This document shows positions 46,521 through 57,210 of a stretch of DNA of 64,000 nt, piece by piece. Within the stretch, counting starts at the first letter, position 1. Each line of letters starts with the position of its first letter. Source of the stretch: Rhynchospora pubera (lineage: Eukaryota > Streptophyta > Magnoliopsida > Poales > Cyperaceae); the NCBI GenBank assembly GCA_028095005.1, contig CM051459.1:256604229-256668228 (forward strand). Reading direction: 5' to 3'. The translations under genes and the position numbers were made by a program. The notes below the pieces were generated by a model. The model was not told the DNA's origin and did not search any database. It saw only the letters and a program-made list of their open reading frames with translations.

Positions 46521-46539
46521 CCTTTTTCCCGTAGTGAAT

Positions 46540-48162
46540 GACATTTGACGGAACAACTGCAGTTAATAATAGTACCTAGTTATACCATTAAAGGGTACCC
46601 TTTTATCGGTTATCTTTAAGGACATATATATGATTGCTCTTATCGAGCATGAGCAAGTACAGAACGATGAAAGGACAATAGAGGCGATATTAAAAGATTA
46701 AAAAAATTTTGCCTTTATTTTTTAACGAAATACAATGACATTTGTGTATTAGCAACGAAAAATAATAAGAGCAATCACACATATTTCTTCTCTTGTTGCA
46801 ATTATTGCAAATAAAAAAATACAGAATCATGAAAATTGAAAATATATAGCAAGTAGAGACACTTACTAAGAAGATCAGTGCATTTGTCCTCCTCATCAGA
46901 ACATTGTTTCAAATGTCAAAAAATTCATACTCCATCCAAGCCTCAACAATCATTAGCACGAAAGAAAAAAAAATAAAAGAGTTAAATCTCATGCAAAATT
47001 TTGATCTGAGCATTTCACTGAGCATATGGAGAGACTGAAATACACACCTTGGATTTGCACTCCGTATCATTCTGCGCAGTTCCAAAAATCGAAATGAAAC
47101 CAGAAAAGTTGTCCCAAAAGATTTCGAACAAATTTTGTTCCTCATCTGGATTGTTTATAATTCAAATAAATCAGAGAAGAAATTTTGTGCAAATCCAAAG
47201 GAAATTTTTGAAATTAGAAAAGAAGCAACCTTGGACTATATGCAAAGGCGAGATGGCAAGTGAACCTCTGAACAAATTTTGTGCAGTTAATACCCTAAAA
47301 TCAGAGATGATTTTTGAACAAATATTTATGGCATACAGTGAAAAAACAGCGGAAAGAAAAGGGGTCTAAAAAAGAATAAGACCTGCAGCTTGTTCCAGAC
47401 CTGAAAGAGAAGCTTATGCCCTTTTATTCCTGCTCCATGGCCAAAGAGTTGTGATCGTACTGATCTGAAAGCCGAGCATCTGATGGTTCCATTTTTGCAG
47501 ATCGCTTTGCGAGGGAAGAGAGCTACCGTTATGTGAGGGTGGAGCTTGATTAATAATAGGCATTTTGATTAATCGCAAGAGGAGCTCGAGTAGTGGAGGA
47601 GGAGATCAGAAGGGGAGGAGAAGGACTCTCCGATCTCTTCAGAAATCAAAGAGGAAGAGCCCCGTATTTCATCAACGCAATCAAACCTCCAGAAAGCTTA
47701 GCGAAAGAAAGAGGGGAAAGCTTAGCGAGAGAAAGAGGGGCCGGAACTCTCTAGAAACGGGCGGAGCTGTGGATGCGGATGCGGACGGAACTTTAGACGA
47801 AGCGCGGCGACTGTGGATGCGGATGCGGATGGAACTTGGATCAAAAGCGGTCCCGCAAGTCAGCCATACTGTTCCAACTACTGTGCGCTCACAGTAGTTT
47901 CGGAGTCGGACTTAATTGTGCCGAATAATATATGTTTTGATTGATAAAATGACTACATTACCCTTCTTTTATGTATGAGGAATTATTTACACTGTGTTTG
48001 GATCGAAGTAAATAGGCAAGAGGGAACGGAAAGGAAAGGAAAAATAGAAATTTATTGTGTTTTGATGGAGGAAAGTCGGGAGGAAACTTTTATCTCAAGG
48101 GGATCAGTTTTTCTTCCGTAGTTTACTTTCTATAGGTTCCGTTTGCATGGTGTGTGAATAAG
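46540..48162. other. Flank of the CACTA element, no gene supported
   Basis: The first 70 bp resemble sequence just left of the element (see findings). A G+C-richer stretch at 47570-47900 has short direct repeats (gaaagcttagcgaaagaaag; gtggatgcggatgcgga) and an open frame of 110 codons rich in Arg and Ser, with no recognised motif. A perfect hairpin, actactgtg...cacagtagt, lies at 47878-47899. Near 47990-48140 are partial MITE-like ends (gtgtttggatcg). Confidence 0.4.
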
Positions 48163-48312
48163 AGGGGCACCGTTTGGATATAGGAAGAAGGAAGAAGGAA
48201 GAATGCCCAAATTTATTATAAACAATTCAAACTCTTCGCAAAGTTATACACTTCCCAATACTTCTTCCTACTTCTTCCCTTCTTCCCACACCTATCCAAA
48301 TGGAGCTAGGAA
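48163..48312. mobile_element. MITE of the CCGTTTGGAT family
   Basis: Starts near ggggcaccgtttggata and ends cctatccaaatggagc. Internal purine-rich gaagaaggaagaagg pairs with cttcttcccttcttccc, and the core contains acaattcaaactcttcgcaa. Closest relatives in the window are at 21694 and 48890. Confidence 0.7.
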
Positions 48313-48445
48313 TAAGAGAAGAAGTGAAAAAAAGTATCGGAACGTGTGTAACTTTGTGAAGAGAGTGTGTAACACCAGAACAGACATTTTCTCACCTGTC
48401 TCGAGATTCACGTTATTCCCGTCAAATCCTCTACAAAATCACAAA

Positions 48446-48613
48446 GGGGCCGTTTGGATCACTTAGGAATTTGAGGAAATTGGAGAATTTTCTATTCCTA
48501 AGCATAAATTTATCGAGAAGTGTGTAACTTTGTGAAGAGTTTGAATTGTTTATAATAAATTTGGGTATAGAAATTTGAAATTCTCCAAATTCCTTGTGTA
48601 TCCAAACGGCCCC
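48446..48613. mobile_element. MITE with perfect 14-bp TIRs
   Basis: A 168-bp element, GGGGCCGTTTGGAT to ATCCAAACGGCCCC, with AAA on both sides. The core carries gtgtaactttgtgaagagtt and tgaattgtttataa in the reverse orientation relative to the neighbouring copy, joined to a different outer inverted repeat (gaggaaattggagaatttt). Confidence 0.85.
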
Positions 48614-48889
48614 AAAAATCTATAGTAGCCGCAGCACTGTTGATGATGAGTCGCTTCATCTGTTCTACAGTAGATAACTAGATATATAAATCCAAATGTT
48701 CGAATGAACAGTTTTTACTTCTGATAATATATGACTACCTAAATGCATGCGTGAATGAACAGTAATATATTTCTGATCATCATATATAAATCCTAAAAGG
48801 TGTGAATGAACAGTAATTGGTTTCTGCATGAACTATTTGTTTGACTGTTCATTGCCCTTTGACTTCCCATCTGGTTAATTTGATTTCTT

Positions 48890-49036
48890 GGGTGCGTTTG
48901 GATTGTTGGAAGAAAAAAGAAGAAAAAGGAAGAATAAGAAAAAAAATTATAAATAATTCAAACTCTTCACAAAGTTACACACTTTTCAATACTTCTTCCC
49001 TTCTTCTCTTCTTTCCACACCTATCCAAACGCACCC
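48890..49036. mobile_element. MITE of the CCGTTTGGAT family
   Basis: A 147-bp element with perfect inverted ends GGGTGCGTTTGGAT and the reverse ATCCAAACGCACCC, and the shared core aattcaaactcttcacaaag. The immediate flanks (ctt, ttg) do not give a clean 3-bp duplication. Confidence 0.82.
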
Positions 49037-49820
49037 TTGCTTAAGTCATATTCCACCTTTTTTGCTCAAATGAATAGAAATTTGGGTGGTGCTTTGGGCA
49101 GCATACTTTCACTTTGGAGCAACATCGAATTTATTGAAATAACTAAAATACCCTTCGGAACTCTATTCATGTTTCATTTTTTTCTCGTAAATTTGACAAA
49201 CCTTTTCGAGTACGAACTTTTCATGATTTCTTCATAATAAATTTTGATTAAAATCTTTCTTTGAAAAGGCATGTCATGAGCATTAGAGATTATATAAAAA
49301 AGAGAAAATTAGATAGCTAGTTCAGTTCTACTATTAAACATTATATTTATTAATTTGTATTGAGAGATTTTTCAGATAATGGTTATAGTACTAAGGCACT
49401 ATTAACTTTTACTAAGATAGTAAATAAAAATATAGCAAAAAAAATAGCCGACCTCAAAATTCAAAATTATGTGTACAAATAAATTCATTTGAAGAATAAT
49501 TAAAATTTCAGGAGACCGAACAAAACTTAAATTAATTTGTTTTAGCCACTAGCTAGAATTAGAAATATTCTGCTAGAAAATTTATTAGGAAAGTTCACTG
49601 AGGGAATATTTGTCCAAAATATTTTTTAAATGTTGCTCGAAGTGAAAAACAGATTGCCAAAGCACCTCCCAGAAATTTGTCTTTTCTGTTCATTTGTTAG
49701 ATGCAAAAAGGCTACGTAGAATGCAAAAATCAAAATCGAAATAAAAACAATTTATTAAATTTGAAATATTAATTATAGATTAGTAAGCTAGGAAAAAAAA
49801 AAGCCTCTGCAATGTAACAA

Positions 49821-49897
49821 TAGTACAATACCACTTACATCTCACAAAAATAGTACAATACCACTTACATCTCACAAAAATAGTACAATACCACTTT
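49821..49897. repeat. 30-bp tandem repeat, about 2.6 copies
   Basis: Units start tagtacaataccacttacat at 49821, 49851 and 49881 and are almost identical. Confidence 0.92.
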
Positions 49898-50148
49898 TGT
49901 CAATAGGTGTGTTTTGAAAGTACCCGGAGAACATGTCTAAGAAAAAAAAAAAAGGAAGCAAAAAGTTTATTAAACAAATTTGAAACAAATCACCTGTTTA
50001 CATTCTTGGGCCAAGATACGGATCTAGTCTAGCAATAAATGAGTGAACACGAAAGGAATAATGCGCCTAATATTCTGCATGCAAGCTGCTCTGGTTCCGT
50101 AAGTCAGAAATAATAAGTGCAGTTTTGCCGTCTTTTTTAACAAAGTGA

Positions 50149-50174
50149 ATATATATATATATATATATATATAA
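50149..50174. repeat. (TA)n microsatellite
   Basis: About 13 uninterrupted AT dinucleotides. Confidence 0.95.
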
Positions 50175-50853
50175 AATCAAAGTGAACAAACATAAATAAA
50201 TAAATTTTATCATTGTTTGTTTAAATTTTTATATGTACGTTTAATTTATTTTTATTAAACTTATTTATTTATATGTATTTATTTTGATCATTTATATGTT
50301 CATTTTATCTATTTTAAATGTTAATTTTGCTCAAGTGACGGTAAGCGAGGACAAAATTACAGTATTAATTTCCCAAAAAATGCGTTTGCATAGATTTAAT
50401 GCACTATATCTTTTTTAAAATTTATGAAGGTCCCGGCCCAATATTTGGGCTCCCGATTTTTGATGTCCTAATTGAGCCCATCATATTTTTTTCTTTGGAT
50501 GCGTTTGGTTTTTCTTAGAAAAAAAAAATGAGAATTACTCAACGCAATAAAAAAGCGTGCATCTCCCTCCTCTCACGTGACGTGAGGTCTCTATCCCATT
50601 ATCTCTTCCCTCACGTTCGATAAAGCGCGCGCTTTCATTGTTAGCAACACACTGTCCCGTTTGGATGGGGTCAAATTTATTATAAACAATTATAACTTTC
50701 GTAAAGTTACGCATTTTTCAAAAACACTAATTTGATTGTTTGGTTGCCTTACTTTTAATCGCGATTATTAGCCCGAAAAAAAAATTACACCTTGGTTAGC
50801 TATTAGCTAACTAGCTATGTAGATACTCCAATTATATGTACCGATAGTGATAG

Positions 50854-51459
50854 CAGGGGCGAAGCCAGTGCAGGAGCCCAAGAGGGCCTGGCCCACCCTG
50901 CTTTTTTATTTTTTTTAATACAGATTTCTACTTGGGCCCCCGACTAAAAGAAGGGTCACTAGGCCAATAGTCTTTCTTCTTCTCTTCGTCAGTCAAATTA
51001 GAGTTGAAAACTTTAACCATGTTCCTATATTCTCTCACAACTCTCTCAATCGGAATCGGAAAAGGCTAAAAAAGCTTCATACTTCCTTGCACCCCTCTTC
51101 TATAGCCTCCGTTCAATCATTCTGGCTCTGTTTTCTTTACACATCTGACGATCTCTACCGTAACTACTAGTTAATAATCTCAATTTCTCGCTCCTTTGAT
51201 TCTTCTAGTACCATTTCACTATTTCATTTTAGGGTACTTTGTTCTAGGTTTCAGGGATGAGGGATTGAGTTATGTGAGTGAATCTTAATAGACTATTGGA
51301 AAAGTTTGATCTCATGGATTCTTTTGTTGCATCTTGCATGATATAAAAAGTTACTTTTGTTTTCAATTTTGATGTATACAATCATATTCAATCGATTGGC
51401 TGAGCAACTTGAAATTTGATCTTGGCCTCCCCTATTATCAAATCCTGGCTTCGCCCCTG
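50854..51459. mobile_element. hAT-type MITE (CAGGGGCGAAGCCAG)
   Basis: A 606-bp element with inverted ends CAGGGGCGAAGCCAG and CTGGCTTCGCCCCTG (perfect over 15 bp). The flanks agtgatag (50846-50853) and agtgacag (51460-51467) match at 7 of 8, a hAT-sized duplication. Non-coding; the minus-strand open frame across its right end is incidental. Confidence 0.9.
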
Positions 51460-51531
51460 AGTGACAGTGATAACCGGAATCCATTTATCACTTTTTAAAC
51501 ACGATTATAGGCCAAGTGAGGTCTCAGTTTT

Positions 51532-51630
51532 CTTTCATCAAATACGTCAGAGATAGGATTCTATTATGCACTAATAGTATTGATAGCAGAACGACTTTCA
51601 TCAAATACGTCAGAAATAGGATTCTATTAG
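51532..51630. repeat. 36-bp direct repeat, two copies
   Basis: ctttcatcaaatacgtcaga, followed by ataggattctatta, occurs at 51532 and 51595 with one difference. Confidence 0.9.
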
Positions 51631-51839
51631 CTAGGCCTCCGATTTTCATCAAATTACATAAATTTATATATAAACGGACCATATTTTAAGGTCGGATAAC
51701 TGATATGAGCAAATATGACAAGAGGAACGAAGGCACAAAATTTTTTTTAGGAGAGTCGATAACGTACTCAGATTCAGATAGTAGAAAGTAATTAATAATG
51801 AACGATATTTTTTTAAAAGCAACAGACTCCCAAGAAGGG

Positions 51840-53125
51840 AGGCCTAGAGAGAATTATTATAAAACCAATTATACACAGTAAACTCAGATGAAACTGAGAA
51901 CGCAGCACAACCATTAGAGAGAGCCATTCTAATTAGCAGCTGCCAAAAGCAAAACACAAAGCTGAACAGAAAGAAGACTACACTAAAGAACCGCTGGAAC
52001 CAATTTTCAACTAAAACAAACATCTTAATCCTAATCCCCGAGTAAGTCTTCGTCTTCATCAAAAGTGCTAGTCACTCTGGATGGATTAGCTGCCGGGTCT
52101 ACAACCAGAGTAGCTTGGATGTTGTCTACTAAGTTAGCAACCGGGCCCTGCGCCACCTGCTCACTAGCAGGAATCACTATTACTTGTGCATTCTTCAAAT
52201 GCTCAGCGAAAGCAACAGGTCCACCTGTCCAAAAGTGAAAAAGGGCACAAGCAGTTGAATAAGTACTCATTTGAGGTTTAATAGTAGTGTCTTGAAAAAT
52301 AACACTGTTTCTTTCCAGCCATACAACCCAAATAACTACTGCCAAAATAATCAAAGTATTTACTCTATCAGTATTAAATAGTGAAACACATTGCTTCCAA
52401 ACAGAAGGTAATGAATCAAAATGCAGGTGTCTCGCATCAGTTCTACAATCATTAAAAAAAGTCCAAAAACTAGAAATGTAAGGACAATGTAAAAAAAGGT
52501 GGTCAACAGATTCTTAGGCCCCATAGAACACACAACTAGAATCTCCCACCCAACCCCTATGAAGCAAATTGTCTTTGGTAAGAATTTTATTGTGTAAAGC
52601 AAGCCAAACAAAGAACTTAATTTTTAAAGGGATTTTAGTAGGCCAGATGGTGTTATGCTTCCGCACTAACACCCCTCGAAAATTAAAAAAATTACAAATC
52701 GAAGAAACAGAAAAACCTGAGGAGTCCCAATGCCAATAAAATTGATCCTCTTCTTCAGAAAATATAAAACTCCTATGTAAATTTAAAATATCTACTTTTT
52801 CCTTCCTCATAGTTCTAGTAACCCCTTTTTAGAGGAAGATTACGCTTACTATTTCTCCAAACATCAGCCAAAATAAAATTCTCTCTCTTACATTTAGCAA
52901 AAGTTTCAGTGAAGAATTTATAAAGAGGCATATCATTTCCCCAGTTGTCAAACTAGAAGTTGGTAGACTTTCCATTTTCTACTTGTATGCTATAGCCTAT
53001 TCTAAGAATATTGAAAAAGTACTTACATCAGTCCAAAATGGAGATAAATCAGACTTTGATTTCCTACCATATTTAGTCAGAACCAAGTCCTTCCATATCC
53101 CTTTATTAAAGAGAGAAATCTCCAG
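51840..53125 (-). mobile_element. 5'-truncated L1-type LINE
   Basis: Minus-strand remnant of a non-LTR retrotransposon: the 3' end of the RT-associated open frame with the RT zinc-binding region, followed by a short 3' trailer. Reading runs from 53125 leftward. No reverse-transcriptase core motifs are present, so the copy was truncated at insertion or later. Exact ends and the target duplication could not be set. Confidence 0.75.
52031..53125 (-). pseudogene. LINE ORF2 C-terminus with zf-RVT domain
   Basis: Pieces in order: SLFNKGIWKDLVLTKYG, then FDNWGNDMPLYKFFTETF, then FSVSSICNFF with IWPTKIPLKIKFFVWLALHN, then KDNLLHRGW and ESVDHLFLHCPYISSFW, then LAVVIWVVWLERNSVIFQD, and a polar tail ending DEDEDLLGD. 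This is the zf-RVT pattern of plant LINEs (W...IPxKxKFFxWLAxxN...ES.DHLFxxC). The sequence carries a TAA between CVFYGA and ESVDHLF, a TAG before FDNWGN and frame shifts. One of the usual zinc cysteines reads Tyr (CVFY). Confidence 0.8.
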
Positions 53126-53600
53126 CCTATTCTAATAATGAGCGATGTTATAATGGCTTTCTGGATGAGATTGGTAATGGACCTTAGCAGAAGTTTAGAG
53201 CTCAATGCACAAAGTTTGGCTATATATACTTCAAGAATTGCGATAAAAGAAGGCTTCTTATCCGTTGCGATAAAAGTTTGGCTATCTATAGTATAATATA
53301 ATCTGCGTGAACTTTTTGCGCGGATTTTAAAGCAAAGCACACGCTCAAACACCTAAAACAGATCCTATCCGTTGCTTTTTTTTAAGTTTTTAATCTAAGC
53401 CGTTTATCCTATTCGTTGCGTAGCTTCGGTTCCTTTCCCGTGTTTAACTTTTTCATTAACTCCTCATTTACTGCCTCGACGCCTCTTCAGTTTCTTTCTT
53501 TTAATTCTCAATTTTTCTTCTTAATTCTTCATTTTCTCATTTTGTTTCTCGTGGAGACAGGAAGAGCAGTGGGATAGAGTCATAGAGAGAGAGAACTAGC
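53126..53600. other. Intergenic, then C/T-rich leader-like DNA
   Basis: From about 53480 the sequence becomes C/T-rich, then gagagagagaac just before the ATG at 53602, which looks like a plant 5' leader. Nothing else recognised. Confidence 0.4.
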
Positions 53601-53601
53601 G

Positions 53602-53916
53602 ATGGCAGAAGTGGAAGGAAGGGGCACGGAGGAAGGCATGCCCCCAGTAGACCCGACTACAGTTCCTCAACAATTGTTTCTCCTAACCTTTTGCTCCGGT
53701 GTCGACCTCACCGCCATCCAGTCCATCATCAAGGCTGACGTCAAGGATCCCCTCTCCTCTCTATTCCATCTCCACTGTCGATCAAATCTTACTCAACCGC
53801 TGCTTACCCATCTCCAATTTCACGCCTCAGCCATCCACTTCCCAATCCCAACAACAGTCACCTCTCCGTCTGCAACTCCGCCAACCACGTTCCAATCCCA
53901 AACTCCAGTGTGTTAA
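53602..53916 (+). CDS. Unknown gene start, truncated before satellite
   Basis: A 104-codon frame starting MAEVEGRGTEEGMPPVDPTT, with a plausible folded segment PQQLFLLTFCSGVDLTAIQS followed by KADVKDPLSSLFHLHCRSNL, then a Thr/Pro/Ser-rich end. It follows a C/T-rich leader and a purine-rich ATG context, and the base composition is higher in G+C than its surroundings. The frame closes at 53916, and within 400 bp the satellite array starts, so the rest of the gene is absent or was never here. A second frame at 53699-54052 overlaps it; a frameshift between the two is possible. I do not recognise the family. Confidence 0.35.
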   Translation: MAEVEGRGTEEGMPPVDPTTVPQQLFLLTFCSGVDLTAIQSIIKADVKDPLSSLFHLHCRSNLTQPLLTHLQFHASAIHFPIPTTVTSPSATPPTTFQSQTPVC

Positions 53917-54296
53917 GATGTGCGACCAAAAACAGAACAATCGTCTAGGTGTGTTAAGATGTGCGAGCTCAAGTTGGCAAATCCTAAGAGAGGCGCAGAG
54001 TGAAAGTGACAAAAGTACAAACTACGAGAGAGAGAGAGAATCGTGCAAATAAGAGTTTTGGCGTTCAATTTGGTGCAAATGGAGATGAGACCATGAGTGC
54101 GAAGAGAGGTGCGAACTAAGAATTAAACAGAAGGAGACGGAAATTTTAATGAAAACGGAGAATCGAATAGCAACCAGCGCCATAATCCGATCCACTCATC
54201 TAAATCTGGCGCACGATTTTTAAAGCGATCCAAAGGCTCAAAAATTCAGTGTATGAGGACTCAATACTCCAGAGTGTAGTATATCATTCCTCAATA

Positions 54297-57210
54297 AAGT
54301 CTAGAATATGTTTATGAATTCAATTATTCAAAACGATTGGATTGTACAATGTAATACTATTCATATTATATGCAGCTTTTACAGATTCAGGGTATATTTG
54401 AGCATTTAAAGTGATTTTGCAATCATTTTAAGTCATTTGATCACAATAATGTATATTTAAGCTCTTTATATTGTCTAGAATATGTTTATGATATCACTTA
54501 TTCAAAACGATAGAATTATGTATTGTAATTATGCAAATAATGTGCAGATTTTACAGATTCTGAGTATATTGGAGCATTTCAAGCGATTTTTCATTCATTT
54601 TAAGTTATTTGATCACAATAACCTATATTTAAGCTCCTTATATAGTCTAAAATATATTTATGAGCTCAATTATTCAAAACGATTGGATTATACATTGTAA
54701 TTTATCACATAATGTGCAAATTTTATAGATTTTGAGGTTATCTGAGCATTTGAAGCGATTTTACATTCATTTTAAGTCATTTGATCAAAATAATCTATAT
54801 TTATGCTCTTTATATAGTCTAGAATATGTTTATGAGGTTAATTATTAAAAAAAGATTGGTTTATACATTGTAATTATTCGCATAATGTGCAGATTGGACA
54901 AATTTTAAATATATTTGATCATTTTAAGTCATTTGATCAAAATAATCTATATTTAAGCTCCTTATATAATTTAGAATATATTTATGAACTCACTTATTCC
55001 AAACGATTGGATTATATAATGTAATGATTCACATATTATACGCATTTTACAATTTCTGAGTATATTTGAGCATTTTAAAAGATTTTGTATTCCTTTTATG
55101 TCATTTGACCACAATAATCTATATTTATGATCTTTATATAGTTAAGAATATGTTTCTGAACTAAGTTATTCAAAACGATTGGATTATACATTGTAATTGC
55201 GCACATGATGTGCATATTTTAAAGATTCTGAGTATATTGGAGCATTTCAAGCGATTTTGCATTCATTTTAAGTTATTTGATCACAATAATCTAAATTTAA
55301 GCTCTTTATAAAGTCTAAATATGTTTATGAGCTCAATTATTCAAAATGATTGGATTATACATTGTACTTATTCACTTAATGTGCATATTATACAGATTCT
55401 AAGTTTATTTGAGCATTTCAATTAATTTTGCAATCATTTTAAGTTATGTGATGACAATATTCTATATTTAAGCACTTTATATACTCTAGGATATATTTAT
55501 GAGCTCACATATTCAATACGATTGGATTGTACATTGTAATTATTCACATAATATGCAGATTTTACAGATTCTGAGTATATTTAAGCATTTCAAGCGATTT
55601 TGAATTCACTTTAAGTCATTTGATGACAATAATCTATATTTATGATCTTTATATAGTTTTTAATAATATGTTTATGAACTCATTTGTTCGAAAAGATTGG
55701 ATTATACATTATAATTATTCACATAATTTGCAGATTTTACAGATTCTGAGTATATTTGAGCATTTCAAGCGATTTTGAATTCATTTTAAATCATTTGATC
55801 ACAATAATCTATATTGATGTTCTTTATATGGTCTCGAATATGTTTACGAACTCACTTATTCATAAGAATTGGATTATACATTGTAATTTGTCACATAAAA
55901 TGTGCAGATTTTATAGATTCTGAGTATATTTGATCATTTGAAGCGGTTTTACATTCATTTTAAGTCATTTGATCAAAATAATCTATATTTATGCTCTTTG
56001 TATAGTCTAGAATGTATTTATGTGGTTAATTATTCAAAAAGATTGGTTTATACATTGTAATTATTCGCATAATGTGCAGATTGGACAATTTCTAAGTTTA
56101 TTTGAGTGTTTTAAGCGATTTTTCTTTCATTTTAAGTTATTTGATCATAATAATCTATATTTAAGCTCCTTATATAGTTTAGAATATATTTATGAACTCG
56201 CTTATTCCAAACAATTGGATTATATAATGTAATTATTCACATAATATACGCATTTTATAATTTCTGAGTATATTTGAGCATTTCAAAATATTTTGTATTC
56301 TTTTTATGTCATTTGATCACAGTAATCTATATCTATGATCTTTATATAGTTAAGAATATGTTTCTGAACTAAGTTATTCAAAACGATTGGATTATACATT
56401 GTAATTGCACATATGATGTGCATATTTTAAAGATTCTGAGTATATTGGAGCATTTCAAGCGATTTTGCATTTATTTTAAGTTATTTGATCACAATAATCT
56501 AAATTTAAGTTCTTTATATAGTCTAAATATGTTTATGAGCTCAATTATTCAAAACGATTGGATTATAGGTTGTATTTATTCACTTAATGTGAATATTATA
56601 CAGATTCTAAGTTTATTTGAGCATTTCAATTAATTTTGCATTCATTTTAAGTTATGTGATGACAATATTTTATACTTAAGCTCTTTATATACTCTAGAAT
56701 TTATTTATGAGCTCACATATTCAATACGATTGGATTATACATTGTAATTAATCACATAATATGCAGATTTTACAGATTCTGAGTATATTTAAGCATTTCA
56801 AGCGATTTTGCATTCACTTTAAGTCATTTGATGACAATAATCTATATTTATGATCTTTATATAGTTTATAATAATATATTTATGAACTCATTTGTTCGAA
56901 AAGATTGGATTATACATTATAATTATTCACATAATTTGCAGATTGAATTCATTTTAAATCATTTGATCACAATAATCTATATTGATGCTCTTTATATGGT
57001 ATCGAATATGTTTACAAACTCACTTATTCATAAGAATTGGATTATACATTGTAATTTGTCACATAAAATGTGCAGATTTTATAGATTCTGAGTATATTTG
57101 AGCATCTGAAGCTATTTTGCATTCATTTTAAGTGATTTGATCACAATAATATATATATTTATGCTCTTTATTTTTTCTAGAATATGTTTATGATATAACT
57201 TACTCAAAAC
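54297..57210. repeat. 172-bp satellite array, left block
   Basis: About 17 head-to-tail monomers of roughly 172 bp, A+T-rich, containing conserved words such as agcgattttgcattcatttt, tcatttgatcacaataatct and cgattggattatacattgta. Monomers differ from one another, but copies 7 units apart (about 1.2 kb) are more alike, for example the gttaagaatatgtttctgaa version at 55141 and 56350. The left edge lies near 54297. The right edge is the hAT element. The array is not coding: 172 is not a multiple of 3, and open frames of 60-90 codons arise by composition. Confidence 0.95.

Larger units (their letters stand above)
37464..46536 (-). mobile_element. Full-length CACTA (En/Spm) transposon
   Basis: A 9073-bp element starting CACTACGCGAAATTTCGAC and ending with the inverse gtcctttttcccgtagtg, flanked by the 3-bp duplication AAT (37461-37463 and 46537-46539). 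Both ends carry subterminal arrays of TGTAACGGTTATT in both orientations. Two gene units read leftward: a TNP2-type transposase pseudogene (45168-42673) and a multi-exon second gene with a Ulp1-like domain (41434-38143). Two short frames lie between them. The structure is complete at both ends, but the coding regions carry stops and a frameshift, so this copy is probably not autonomous. Confidence 0.96.
49037..50853. other. Intergenic with partial MITE remnant
   Basis: A+T-rich. Holds a 30-bp tandem repeat (49821), a TA microsatellite (50149) and, at 50657-50720, a partial copy of the MITE family (gtcccgtttggatggggtc, then aaatttattataaacaatt). No gene is supported. Confidence 0.5.

Noticed and set aside
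47878..47910. Hairpin actactgtg...cacagtagt as a Helitron 3' end
   Set aside because: No CTRR motif follows at the expected distance, and no paired 5' end could be tied to it.
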